Assembly: GCF_014652415.1 (NCBI RefSeq)
Contig: NZ_BMYT01000003.1
Span: 248,001-312,000 of the forward strand
Reading direction: 5' to 3'
Length of the DNA stretch: 64,000 nt
Source of the DNA: Affinundibacterium macrobrachii
Lineage (GTDB): Bacteria; Pseudomonadota; Gammaproteobacteria; Burkholderiales; Burkholderiaceae_D
The notes under the pieces are model-generated. The model was not told the origin of the DNA and made no database searches. It worked only from the letters and a program-made list of their open reading frames with translations. The translations under genes and the position numbers were made by a program. Positions 43,809 to 52,270 of the stretch are shown in pieces (within the stretch, counting starts at the first letter, position 1; each line of letters begins with the position of its first letter).

Positions 43809-45125
43809 CTATAACGCTTGTTGCACCTTCGTCACTTGAATCATCAATATAATTTCAGTCCTTGAATCATCATTACTTTTCGTATGAAAAAGCTTCGGCA
43901 AAAACGACATGCCAGAATGCGTATCCGTACTCTTGTCTTGAGTAAGTCCACCAATTAGCACCAGCTCACCATCTGCCACGCTCACGGTAGTAGATAACTG
44001 ACGTTTAGTCAGAGTGGGTGAATTGTTTACGCCTGTTTGTGTCTTTGCAAAATCACTGATCTGCTGATCAATAGTCATATCTACTGAAGATTCTCTGACC
44101 ACTGGCAATAAATCGAGAATCACACCAGAAGATCGATATTCAACAGATTGAACAGGCTGACCACCATTTTGCGAATAAGTAACAGCACCAAGTGTTGGAA
44201 CGTCCTGACCGACCGTTAAGCGTGCCTGTGTGCCTGATTTAACTCTAAGCTGAGGTGTTGATATGGCGTTGAATCTTGTATCGCCTGAAAGTGCAGATAA
44301 CGCCGCATCAATGTTTGCAGATTTAAGCGAAATAGAATTTGCCAAGCTGTTCACATTACCGATTGATAATCCGAAACGTCCACCGAGCAAATTAAGCGCC
44401 AAACCAAATGCCGATCCTTCAGTTTTTCCGGTCGTTACTTCATACACTACCAATTTCACCACAACTTCACCAATAGCAACATCAACCAAAGGCATTATTT
44501 TCTTTAACTTGGAAACTTCCTCTGACGTTCCTTGAAAAACCAAAGTGTCGCTATCTTGATCGATAAAAGAAGCAGCTGATCCAGGAGCGGCGGAATTAGG
44601 TGGATTCTTCGCGCCACCGGTCGCATGCACAGAACGATTGACAGTGAATGTGCCAGAGGTAAATAGTGGCGTTAGAAGACCCGTTAAATACGATACTTGA
44701 CGATACTGAGGACGATACACAAACACTTCGGTGACTGGTTTAATTTCCTCTGGTACCTTCTTTGAGAAAAGGTAATCAACACCATTGCGCGTTTCAATTT
44801 GAAAACCCAATGAATCCAAAAACTCACGCCAAAAAAGTTTTAAATTTCCACTTCCGGTATCAAATCGAAACGACACTAAGCGATCATCTTTGAGCACAGA
44901 AGGATCGATCACATATGGTTGCTTCAAAGCTTCCAGATACACAAGGCTAATCACCTGAGCGACACTCACCGACTGAAAATCAAACTTCACATCTTGACTG
45001 TCTTTTGTAGGAACGAATGAAGTCTTAACTCCACGTTGCTTTTGGCTCTTCTCTGTAATGGCGTTGGTGCTGGCAAATGCACTAACCTGAAGGAGGATCA
45101 AAATGATTAAGAAAATCAATCTCAT
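43809..45125 (-). CDS. Filamentous phage secretin (pIV-like)
   Basis: Outer-membrane export channel for the phage, 438 residues. It has a signal peptide (FLIILILLQVSAFAST), N-domains (VKFDFQSVSVAQVISLVYLEAL, VFVYRPQYRQVSYLTGLL) and the GspD-type secretin core (TRFNAISTPQLRVKSGTQARLTVGQDVPTLG, then STTVSVADGELVLIGGLTQ). An own secretin means the phage does not depend on a host type II or IV pilus channel. Its ATG overlaps the Zot gene stop as ATGA. Confidence 0.9.
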   Translation of the reverse strand: MRLIFLIILILLQVSAFASTNAITEKSQKQRGVKTSFVPTKDSQDVKFDFQSVSVAQVISLVYLEALKQPYVIDPSVLKDDRLVSFRFDTGSGNLKLFWREFLDSLGFQIETRNGVDYLFSKKVPEEIKPVTEVFVYRPQYRQVSYLTGLLTPLFTSGTFTVNRSVHATGGAKNPPNSAAPGSAASFIDQDSDTLVFQGTSEEVSKLKKIMPLVDVAIGEVVVKLVVYEVTTGKTEGSAFGLALNLLGGRFGLSIGNVNSLANSISLKSANIDAALSALSGDTRFNAISTPQLRVKSGTQARLTVGQDVPTLGAVTYSQNGGQPVQSVEYRSSGVILDLLPVVRESSVDMTIDQQISDFAKTQTGVNNSPTLTKRQLSTTVSVADGELVLIGGLTQDKSTDTHSGMSFLPKLFHTKSNDDSRTEIILMIQVTKVQQAL

Positions 45126-46204
45126 TTAACCACCTGCGGAACAATCGATTTATCGCCTCCACCCGACCACCTCGATACACGCTCACCATCAATCTCACCA
45201 ATCAGAATCGCGCCAGTGCCATGAAACATAGAAGGTGATTCAACACGTAGTTTTCCTGATGGATTGGATAAAACCACCCACCGCATTTTTTTAGACTCAA
45301 ACTCACCGACGACATGCCATGAATCAGAAAACCCATCGGTATTGACGGGAGTAGTTTTCACTTCATCAGGTACACTCAAACTTTTTGACGGATCTTGTGC
45401 GCCTGTTACCTTAGTGCTTGCACTACTAACCGATTTGCTTTCAGAAGCTTGATCAAGAGACCGCGACACGCCGTAAATACCACCCGATACCAGTAGAAGT
45501 ACCATGACAGCAAATATCCACATACGCTTATTTGCCAGAACATTTTGGCGTTTATCAATCGCATTCTCTGTGCCAGAACCACCAGCGTAGCTTTGATACA
45601 GCGGAAAAATTTCAGGATTGTACTTTTTCTGGCGATCATCTATGCGAGTCTTACCGTTCAGTTTCCACCCCTCATAAATTTCAACTCGATAGCGTTTGGT
45701 GAAACCGAGCGACTTATGTTTATGCATCCTGAATGCAAACTCAATGACGTTCTTTACTGAGCGATGCAAACCAGTGATGTCTTGCGTCATGAGAACGACA
45801 TCACAAGCAACCGATGTTTCAGGATGAACATAATGTCTATGCATACGAAAGAACTGCATATGTTCGTGGCTTAACTTACCACTGTCAGTTCCCCAAAAAC
45901 GCCAAGCTTCATCAACCACAACAAGATCACCACCCTTCACCACCGATTCCAATTCAGGCTTTTCCTCGTCAGGGAAAAATTGCGGTTCCAAGATACGATC
46001 ATTTTTCACGTGAATAATTTGACCTAATTTATCTATCTGCGCATCACGCTTATTGACTAGATATTCATGAATCAGATCTTCACTAATTCCAGCAACATTC
46101 GTCACAATACGACGACCTTGTGACACCGCATCTAATACGGGGGAAGAGACGACTTCAAAAGTTTTCCCTGATCCTTGCAAACCGACATACGCATTAATCG
46201 CCAT
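45122..46204 (-). CDS. zot: Zonular occludens toxin-family assembly ATPase (pI-like)
   Basis: Inner-membrane morphogenesis ATPase of about 360 residues. Walker A is GLQGSGKT and Walker B LVVVDEAWRFWG, followed by QFFRMHRHYV and VVLMTQDITGLHRSVK, all typical of Zot/pI proteins. A membrane helix (MWIFAVMVLLLVSGGIYGV, near residue 230) separates the cytoplasmic ATPase from a periplasmic tail that should meet the secretin. The ATG at 46204 is used; an upstream TTG overlaps the previous gene. Confidence 0.92.
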   Translation of the reverse strand: MAINAYVGLQGSGKTFEVVSSPVLDAVSQGRRIVTNVAGISEDLIHEYLVNKRDAQIDKLGQIIHVKNDRILEPQFFPDEEKPELESVVKGGDLVVVDEAWRFWGTDSGKLSHEHMQFFRMHRHYVHPETSVACDVVLMTQDITGLHRSVKNVIEFAFRMHKHKSLGFTKRYRVEIYEGWKLNGKTRIDDRQKKYNPEIFPLYQSYAGGSGTENAIDKRQNVLANKRMWIFAVMVLLLVSGGIYGVSRSLDQASESKSVSSASTKVTGAQDPSKSLSVPDEVKTTPVNTDGFSDSWHVVGEFESKKMRWVVLSNPSGKLRVESPSMFHGTGAILIGEIDGERVSRWSGGGDKSIVPQVVK

Positions 46205-46206
46205 AA

Positions 46207-46521
46207 TCAACCAATCAAGGGAATGCGACGAATAATGAAGCGAGTAACATAGGCAGAAAGCACAGCACTAACTCCGCTTGAAAAACTCATCAAATCTAAG
46301 AAATACCAAACAGAACTAGGTATGTTGAGTAAGGAATTGCTCAGCGAAGCAGCCTTACCCGCACCAGGCAATAAACCGTAACTAGTCAATACTGGAATGA
46401 ATTCTCTGACCACAAAATAGAGGGCATAAAATAAGACGAATTTCACCACTACAGAACGCAGGACAAATCCAAGGAGACTTTGTAATGCAGAAAATAGAAT
46501 GCCAAACAGAGCAGCAGGCAT
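46207..46521 (-). CDS. DUF2523 minor coat protein (pVI-like)
   Basis: A 104-residue hydrophobic protein with three membrane helices (ALFGILFSALQSLLGFVLRS, VVVKFVLFYALYFVVREFI, SGVSAVLSAYVTRFII). DUF2523 proteins between the adsorption protein and Zot genes are the pVI-type end caps of inovirus virions. It starts 7 bases after the adsorption gene stop and abuts zot. Confidence 0.85.
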   Translation of the reverse strand: MPAALFGILFSALQSLLGFVLRSVVVKFVLFYALYFVVREFIPVLTSYGLLPGAGKAASLSNSLLNIPSSVWYFLDLMSFSSGVSAVLSAYVTRFIIRRIPLIG

Positions 46522-46528
46522 AACGACC

Positions 46529-48097
46529 TCAAGCGGAAAGAAGAATAAAAATACCGACTAAAATCCAGACGGTTAACATGACTGCAGCAATCGTTTGTCG
46601 ATGTTGCTCAGCAATCGTGCAATGCGTATCCATCACAATCGACTTATCAAAAATCGTAAATTGTGGCTTCGGGCATTCACCAACATGCTGCGGTGTTTGA
46701 TAGTTTTTTAGTTCAGGAAATAGCGAAACTAATGGATACAGTATTTCAGGCGCAGATGGTGTCGGTTCTAACGTAGGCGCTGGAATTTTAGGATCAGCAC
46801 CAAGATCAATTTTGGGGACATTAACTACATTCACATCTTGCAATGGCAAGGGATTAGGATTGTAAGAAGTGCCACTCGCGGTGACGGTTGGAGAAACTGG
46901 AACTGTGAGCGTGCCAACATCATTCGCCGGTGCTAAAAGATCTTTCACAGTTGGTGCAGCCGTTGGATTTTCCGCAAGCCAAGGCAAGACATCAGCGACC
47001 GTCACTGGTTGCGTGACTGAGTACGGCAAACCTTGGTAACCTGGCTGAGCGGCAGCACGCATCCAAGCTTGATCAACGAGTTTTGCCAAAGTATCCGGTG
47101 AAATATTCTCAGCGAGTTCTGATGGCGTTATCGCCCCTACTAATCCATCAAGATTTTGTACTGACCGCGGAATCTCCGTTGGAGAAATCAAAATTCTTTC
47201 GTCATCAGAATTCCAAGGTCTAGTTATCGGTCCATTAGTTGACAACGACGCGCCAACACCGCTAGCGATTGCATTCGCACATTCATCTATTGGAAAGTAA
47301 CACACGGTCTCAGTCGAGGCGACCCCAACTAGGCGACTTACACCGCTCGCGGCTCTTTCAATATGTGGCTCTACCGCCCATGTGTAATAGGTCTTTATTT
47401 TGAAAGCGCCACTTTGATAGTCGTACACTTTGACCGGAAAGAATTTTTCTTTGAGTTCGTTCAAGCTCCAATAGACAAGTGCGACCTTTCCCGCTTTGGA
47501 GTCACTCGAATAAATATTGCGCTGATAGGGAATATTGACATTGGGTAAAGGAGGATAGGCATAGCAAGCTTGTGACGGAAAACAATCGGAGAGACGATAA
47601 ATACTCACCTGGGCACCGTAATGCTCACCCCAAGGGTCATATTGTGGATTTTGTGAAGGGGGGGTGTAAGGCACTGGCTTTGCAGAACCTGACGAATTAA
47701 TAGTTAAAGAATTGTTGTTTAACATTAGCGACGTTCCACCGGCAATGATCGCACCACCTACCGCTAAGATTCCCATACTTGCCGCAATCGTCAACCAAAC
47801 TGGCGCACCGGCTACCGCCATTCCAACACCTGCCACTGTACCCGCAACATTTAGCGCGGTAATTGAACTACTCGCACCAGCCAAGGTAGTAGCAATTCGA
47901 GGATCATTCGCCGCAAATCCCCGAGCAATCGCAGTTCTAGTAATCACACCACCAATTGCGCGATTCACTACAAAATTTGCAGCGGGTGCCACAACGGGTA
48001 CTTGTGAATAGACTTTTTGCTGTTGTAAGAACATGGCGAAGAGTACAACCAGAACAACCATTTTCTTCAACGTTAAGGCGATAAGAATTTTCTTCAT
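46529..48097 (-). CDS. Phage adsorption/attachment protein (pIII/TspB-like)
   Basis: A 522-residue protein from the ATG at 48097, which overlaps the upstream stop as ATGA. It has an N-terminal signal/hydrophobic region (LKKMVVLVVLFAMFLQQQKVYSQ), a second Ala/Gly-rich hydrophobic stretch, a long exposed middle, a Pro/Thr-rich linker (about 405-455) and a C-terminal membrane anchor (IAAVMLTVWILVGIFILLSA) after a short Cys pair. This is the layout of a receptor-binding tip protein. The open frame to 48232 is upstream overlap only. Confidence 0.75.
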   Translation of the reverse strand: MKKILIALTLKKMVVLVVLFAMFLQQQKVYSQVPVVAPAANFVVNRAIGGVITRTAIARGFAANDPRIATTLAGASSSITALNVAGTVAGVGMAVAGAPVWLTIAASMGILAVGGAIIAGGTSLMLNNNSLTINSSGSAKPVPYTPPSQNPQYDPWGEHYGAQVSIYRLSDCFPSQACYAYPPLPNVNIPYQRNIYSSDSKAGKVALVYWSLNELKEKFFPVKVYDYQSGAFKIKTYYTWAVEPHIERAASGVSRLVGVASTETVCYFPIDECANAIASGVGASLSTNGPITRPWNSDDERILISPTEIPRSVQNLDGLVGAITPSELAENISPDTLAKLVDQAWMRAAAQPGYQGLPYSVTQPVTVADVLPWLAENPTAAPTVKDLLAPANDVGTLTVPVSPTVTASGTSYNPNPLPLQDVNVVNVPKIDLGADPKIPAPTLEPTPSAPEILYPLVSLFPELKNYQTPQHVGECPKPQFTIFDKSIVMDTHCTIAEQHRQTIAAVMLTVWILVGIFILLSA

Positions 48098-48324
48098 ATG
48101 AAAACACTCAGCAATGATTGAATGAGATACACGGCGCCAATCACCATCATCAAGCCAATTGTTGTGATCAATACGAATTTCAAAATGGCGTAAATTGGAA
48201 AGACTGCTGCAACAACTAACGGCTCCCACCACTTATCATAGCCAATCATGCATGCGTCCAAAACGGCGCACCAATAAGCACACCACACAGCTGCTAGACA
48301 TAAAAATATGATGCTATTTTCCAT
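48094..48324 (-). CDS. Small two-helix membrane protein, probable minor virion component
   Basis: A 76-residue protein (MENSIIFLCLAAVWCAYW start) with two or three hydrophobic segments and Trp/Cys-rich N-terminus. It lies between tiny pIX-like and adsorption genes, with AGGAG before its ATG (CTAGGAGTAAGCGAA upstream). No family recognised. Confidence 0.7.
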   Translation of the reverse strand: MENSIIFLCLAAVWCAYWCAVLDACMIGYDKWWEPLVVAAVFPIYAILKFVLITTIGLMMVIGAVYLIQSLLSVFI

Positions 48325-48335
48325 TTCGCTTACTC

Positions 48336-48428
48336 CTAGAATTGGTTGTCGATACCTTTAATGACTGCCCAAGCACAGACAATTCCCCATGCAAAAATAA
48401 TTAAATACCAAAGCTGATTAATGGTCAT
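48336..48428 (-). CDS. 30-residue membrane peptide, candidate pVII/pIX-like minor coat
   Basis: The minus-strand frame starts MTINQLWYLIIFAWGIVCAW and ends IDNQF, one membrane helix in 30 residues. AAAGG lies about 8 bases before the ATG at 48428 (another in-frame ATG is at 48434). Its size, single helix and place between the major coat and the next coat-type gene match the pVII/pIX proteins of filamentous phages. It ends 12 bases before the next start. Confidence 0.65.
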   Translation of the reverse strand: MTINQLWYLIIFAWGIVCAWAVIKGIDNQF

Positions 48429-48499
48429 CGTCATCACCTTTTCTGCAATTAAGAGGAAACAAAAAAGGGAACATTTGCCCCCTTTCCTGCTACGCTAAC

Positions 48500-48718
48500 T
48501 TACGCGCCTTTGATCATGCTAATAACTGCTTTAGCACCTTTAATTGCAACGTAAACACCCGCCAATGAAACAGCAATCGCCAACACCGCTGTTACGACAG
48601 TACCAAAGCTAACGGCGGAAGTTAACGGTGTTAAATCAGGACCATTTTGAGCCAAGGCAGAACCGGAAACAACAATTGCACCTACCAATGCCAAACCACG
48701 TTGAATATGTTTGTTCAT
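48500..48718 (-). CDS. Major coat protein (pVIII-like)
   Basis: A 72-residue precursor with a signal peptide (GLALVGAIVVSGSALA, cut after ALA) and a mature part of about 48 residues: an acidic/polar N-terminus (QNGPDLTPLTSAV), one membrane helix (VVTAVLAIAVSLAGVYVAI) and a basic Lys-rich C-terminus (KGAKAVISMIKGA) to hold DNA. This is the pVIII pattern. AAGGAG lies shortly before the ATG. Confidence 0.92.
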   Translation of the reverse strand: MNKHIQRGLALVGAIVVSGSALAQNGPDLTPLTSAVSFGTVVTAVLAIAVSLAGVYVAIKGAKAVISMIKGA

Positions 48719-48765
48719 GTTAAAACTCCTTCATAAAAAATCTGGGGAAGCGCCCAGTCGCATCA

Positions 48766-49053
48766 TCAACCCCGACGTATCATGCCGAGAACTTGACCGA
48801 TTCCGTGTGATACAAAGTAAAGACCAACCACCATACTGAATGCGAGCGTCCAAATACCCGCCGCATAGGCATAATCAAATTGTCCTAACGCTGCATCGAT
48901 ATCATTTTTTCTGCTTGGATCAAGGAGATATGCTTGCACTTTTGCAGGCACATAAAATTGCGTACCGACTCTTGCGCAGACTGCTTGTTGTGCAGTGGTT
49001 GCGCTCACTGAAGGAACGCACACCACTACCGTTTGAATTGATCCAGCAGACAT
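48766..49053 (-). CDS. Minor coat / membrane protein of the phage
   Basis: A 95-residue protein with an exposed N-terminal part (VVVCVPSVSATTAQQAVCA, two Cys) and one C-terminal membrane helix (GIWTLAFSMVVGLYFVSHGIG) followed by a basic end (MIRRG). Found next to the major coat gene; proteins of this form are virion or assembly proteins in inoviruses. No precise family assigned. Confidence 0.65.
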   Translation of the reverse strand: MSAGSIQTVVVCVPSVSATTAQQAVCARVGTQFYVPAKVQAYLLDPSRKNDIDAALGQFDYAYAAGIWTLAFSMVVGLYFVSHGIGQVLGMIRRG

Positions 49054-49067
49054 CTATTTATTAACCT

Positions 49068-49271
49068 CTAATTGCAACCATCATTAGTGTTCACAAAGAA
49101 CGATGAAAGATTGAATCCCTCTGTGCAATGAAAGCTAGCGGTTTCAATAGCAGACTCTTCATCATCAAAATGCCCCGCCTCATGCAACCACTGCGTATAG
49201 CTCACATCGCCATATAAAGGACAAAGAAATAGCGCGCTCTCTCTATCCTGCACGATGAAAACGCGCCGCAT
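49068..49271 (-). CDS. Hypothetical phage protein (67 aa)
   Basis: A 67-residue soluble protein (MRRVFIVQDRESALFLCPLY start; GHFDDEESAIETASFHC). It begins 2 bases after the SSB gene stop on the same strand, so it is probably translated with it. Function not recognised. Confidence 0.55.
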   Translation of the reverse strand: MRRVFIVQDRESALFLCPLYGDVSYTQWLHEAGHFDDEESAIETASFHCTEGFNLSSFFVNTNDGCN

Positions 49272-49273
49272 GA

Positions 49274-49585
49274 TTAGGCCGCCTTCGGCTGTTTTGCCAT
49301 TTCAATCGGCTTTAATTCTGACAACTGCATTTTTTGATTTTTACCGCTAACAACAACTTCCACTGTCGCGGTCGCCATAAATGGAAATGGCAAGTGCTTA
49401 TACTTATTAAACTCCTCGGATAAACCTAAGTTATATTCAGCTACCGAAGCACCTTTCGCATTACCCTTTGAATCATCCAACGGTGTCTCGACGTACACTT
49501 TAGTGCTGTCAAACTCCATGCCGTTATCCATTTTTCCTTTGCTGGATTTCATGCCTAATACTTTGACTTCTGTTTGAAATTTCAT
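49274..49585 (-). CDS. Phage single-stranded DNA-binding protein (pV-like)
   Basis: A 103-residue beta-rich protein (EVKVLGMKSSKGKMDNGMEF, FPFMATATVEVVVSGKNQKM) between the replication initiator and coat genes, the place of the pV-type ssDNA-binding protein that coats progeny DNA before packaging. An AGGAG site (TTAGGAGCAGTC) precedes the ATG. The family call rests on size, position and OB-like pattern. Confidence 0.75.
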   Translation of the reverse strand: MKFQTEVKVLGMKSSKGKMDNGMEFDSTKVYVETPLDDSKGNAKGASVAEYNLGLSEEFNKYKHLPFPFMATATVEVVVSGKNQKMQLSELKPIEMAKQPKAA

Positions 49586-49593
49586 GACTGCTC

Positions 49594-50976
49594 CTAATGG
49601 TTTGTGGGTTGGCTATTAAATGAACTGTCACCATCGGGATAGCCGTAATCCGATGCAGTTAAAATAAATGGTACGTGTGAAAATTCTGGTGGCTGCCTAT
49701 GAAGAGGTGTAGAGGAAAATGCGTAACCTGGCATACGCAGACGTGCAGGCCATTCCTCTTCATCTGATTGAACTAGATTTAAAAACTCTGTATCACCATA
49801 AATTTGTCTCGCGATACGAATGAATTTTCCATAACCAAGCTTGGTGTATTTAGTGAAATGCTCAATACCTGCATCAGCCATCTTCCGAACAGTTTCTGTA
49901 CGCTTACCGGTGGTGTTGGGGCTGTATTGTTGAAGGATTGGATAGGCAGCAACAAAGTAGCTTGATGGATCAATCAAAATCTCAAACGGGATAATTTTGT
50001 CGTGGTTACTAAATTGAACTTCGGCACGTATCCACGGACTATCCGGTGAACCTAGTTGCTTTCCTTTTTGATAGCCACGAAATAATTGACTACTACTTTT
50101 TGTTCCGGCATAAAAAGTCAGTCCTTTACCCATGGGATCATTATTTTTCCAACTACCGTAATTTTGTGGCTCAGGGCGATTACCAAAGCGATCAAATCCT
50201 CCCTCATCCCACGCTCTATCGAAGTCATGTACTGAGAGTTGCGTACCATCAAAATCATCGTGAGCTAAATCTACACGCGTGATCCGCGGTGATACGCACT
50301 CTGACGAAGTGAGAAATTGATAAAGGCGTAATTCCCAACCTTGACGCGCTGCAAGGCAACCCTGCCCATTGATCGCTATCAGGATTGAATCACGTTGACG
50401 CATACCGCCCATAGCGAAGTGACCATAGTTATCGCCTAGCTCCCAAGCATGCGCAAAGAAGTCACGTCCCTTGTCGTATTTCTTGGTAATACCGAATCCG
50501 AAAATATTTTCAATCGATTCAGAAAATGCTCTAGCAACATCATCATCAGAAATTAGCGCTCTAAAACCCTTATTGAAGATGGTTTTTTCGTGCATGGTCA
50601 CGCGGAGTGTGTCGATAGCACAGCATTCGCTTTTAGCTGGAATGCGCACCATCTGCATGACTACCTTCCCGTCTCGCATACAAAGCTGAATTGGTGAATT
50701 AGTTGGTGATTGAAATGCTTCAATTAATTCTTGATTTGGAACGTGCGGATTATTGTTTTGTGAAAGCGCCGTTGGAACTTGATTCACATCTGCGTCTTTC
50801 GCTATACGTTCCCCCGTGTTTACTGTAGGGGGGATATCAGAGGCTTTTGCGCCCTCTCTTTGTGACGCAGCACGGACGCGCATCTGTCCGTCCTCGCGGC
50901 TAACGCCGCTGCGGGCGGGCTGTTGCTTGCCGCGCTTATTTCGTAGATCGTCATCCAAACGCTTAATCTGACTCAT
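49594..50976 (-). CDS. Replication initiation protein (pII-like, Rep_trans family)
   Basis: A 460-residue initiator that should nick the plus-strand origin. The core begins near residue 110 with CAIDTLRVTMHEK; then ARQGWELRLYQFL, ITRVDLAHDDFDGTQLSV (conserved metal/nicking region) and WIRAEVQFSNHDKIIPFEIL, as in phage replication initiation factors. The N-terminal ~95 residues are basic and low in complexity. Its ATG overlaps the upstream small gene as ATGA. It ends 8 bases before the SSB gene. Confidence 0.87.
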   Translation of the reverse strand: MSQIKRLDDDLRNKRGKQQPARSGVSREDGQMRVRAASQREGAKASDIPPTVNTGERIAKDADVNQVPTALSQNNNPHVPNQELIEAFQSPTNSPIQLCMRDGKVVMQMVRIPAKSECCAIDTLRVTMHEKTIFNKGFRALISDDDVARAFSESIENIFGFGITKKYDKGRDFFAHAWELGDNYGHFAMGGMRQRDSILIAINGQGCLAARQGWELRLYQFLTSSECVSPRITRVDLAHDDFDGTQLSVHDFDRAWDEGGFDRFGNRPEPQNYGSWKNNDPMGKGLTFYAGTKSSSQLFRGYQKGKQLGSPDSPWIRAEVQFSNHDKIIPFEILIDPSSYFVAAYPILQQYSPNTTGKRTETVRKMADAGIEHFTKYTKLGYGKFIRIARQIYGDTEFLNLVQSDEEEWPARLRMPGYAFSSTPLHRQPPEFSHVPFILTASDYGYPDGDSSFNSQPTNH

Positions 50977-51152
50977 TGATTAACCTCTTTAGGATTTACG
51001 TTACGCGTAACGGAAATTAAGAAATTGAATTTTTGGCGTTGACGAAATTCGCGCTGGCGCTGCGCTAAAGACTTAGCATTTGGGCTCCTGGGGCGACCGC
51101 GAGCAGGCTTATCAAATGCATCGCGGGTGAATTTATCTGAAAGCTGTTTCAT
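50973..51152 (-). CDS. Small basic phage protein (59 aa)
   Basis: A 59-residue Arg/Lys-rich protein (MKQLSDKFTRDAFDKPARGR start; SLAQRQREFRQRQKF). The ATG at 51152 overlaps the upstream stop as ATGA and its own stop overlaps the Rep start, so three genes are translationally chained. Likely nucleic-acid binding; no family recognised. Confidence 0.65.
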   Translation of the reverse strand: MKQLSDKFTRDAFDKPARGRPRSPNAKSLAQRQREFRQRQKFNFLISVTRNVNPKEVNQ

Positions 51153-51376
51153 AAAGAGAATTCCTTTTCGAGGCATTGTTTATGCAAAATGGCTAAATTA
51201 ATAAAAGAATATTTCCCGATGGAAACAGTTGGGAGGTAGCCTTTATTTATCATTCCGATAACAATTCCGACTGATTCTCGGCTTCCAAAAAGCATTTCTG
51301 CAAAGTGCTCGCGACTCACTAAAGGAGACAAAGAGGGAGACTTAAAAAGCATAGGAATTTTTTCGTTAGCACTCAC
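51149..51376 (-). CDS. Small DNA-binding-type phage protein (75 aa)
   Basis: A 75-residue protein (SREHFAEMLFGSRESVGIVIGMINKGYLPTV) that resembles a short winged-helix/AlpA-like regulator or excisionase. The start is a GTG at 51376 with AAAGGGA just upstream. It is the first gene of the minus-strand phage operon, facing the repressor across the operator palindrome, so a Cro-like or excision role is reasonable. Confidence 0.6.
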   Translation of the reverse strand: MSANEKIPMLFKSPSLSPLVSREHFAEMLFGSRESVGIVIGMINKGYLPTVSIGKYSFINLAILHKQCLEKEFSL

Positions 51377-51482
51377 TTTGTCCCTTTCAAGATTAATTCG
51401 ACACGAAGATTAAGAACACTTTCACTTGCAAATTGAAATACAAGCGTCATAATTAGAATACACATCCACAAAGAGGATTTTA

Positions 51483-51535
51483 ATTCCATTAAACGGATAA
51501 TTTATCCGTTTAATGGAATATATATCCGTTAAACT
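51483..51535. promoter_or_regulatory. Operator palindrome between phage operon and repressor
   Basis: Perfect 17-bp arms ATTCCATTAAACGGATA / TATCCGTTTAATGGAAT with centre ATT (51483-51519), then a third half-site ATCCGTTAAACT (51524-51535). It lies between the divergent GTG (51376) and the repressor ATG (51550), the expected place for a lysogeny switch. Confidence 0.85.
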
Positions 51536-51549
51536 GAAATGTCAACAAA

Positions 51550-52266
51550 ATGGAAAAAATTTCTGACCGTTTGCGCTTTGCTATCGAAAATTTGATCGAA
51601 AGCAAGGGAAGAACCCAAACACTCGAAGATCTCACGGAGATATCCTCTGAAACATGGAGAAAATTTCTTAATGGGAAACAACGAGCAACGCTTGGAATGC
51701 TGGAAGCATTGACGACGAGATGGCCTGAATATGCATTCTGGATTTCAACGGGTATCAACGACTCAGATTTTGGGCATAGATCTCCAAAAGGAACGGGATT
51801 TCCAAGAGAATCAAAAATTCAGGAAAGCAGCGTTCACTACTTGGTTGCTGTTAGCGCATGGAACGTCGAAAATGAAAAATTCGCAAAGATTTGGCTTGAG
51901 GATGAAACGAATGAACTATCGCAAAAAATACACGATACAACCAAACGGAATAAGCACCATCTAGAAACAAACAACGAACAAGTAAACAAAAATCAAATCA
52001 CAGTCAGCCTATTAGATGATTTACGTTGGATTGAAATACTTATCGACGTTTACTTACCAAAATTTGGTTACGAAGATACAGAAAGAATGTTGCAACTCGC
52101 CAAAAATAAGCTAGAGCAAATCGAGAAAAACGCAAAAAGGAATGAAATCGAAATCAAGAACGAATCAATAAAATCAAAGATACATGATCTTGATATTCAA
52201 ATAGCAAGACACCACGAATGGAAAACACGGCACGAGACACTATTGTCCACCAACGCCAAAATCTAA
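51550..52266 (+). CDS. Phage repressor-like HTH regulator
   Basis: A 238-residue protein. The N-terminus (residues 1-65) looks like an XRE/CI-type HTH (LRFAIENLIESKGRTQTLED, SSETWRKFLNGKQRATLGML); the rest is a charged, Glu/Lys-rich region that probably forms a coiled coil (MLQLAKNKLEQIEKNAKRNE). It directly follows the operator palindrome and is 4 bases upstream of the integrase, so both are one unit. It most likely keeps the prophage silent. Confidence 0.72.
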   Translation: MEKISDRLRFAIENLIESKGRTQTLEDLTEISSETWRKFLNGKQRATLGMLEALTTRWPEYAFWISTGINDSDFGHRSPKGTGFPRESKIQESSVHYLVAVSAWNVENEKFAKIWLEDETNELSQKIHDTTKRNKHHLETNNEQVNKNQITVSLLDDLRWIEILIDVYLPKFGYEDTERMLQLAKNKLEQIEKNAKRNEIEIKNESIKSKIHDLDIQIARHHEWKTRHETLLSTNAKI

Positions 52267-52270
52267 ACCT

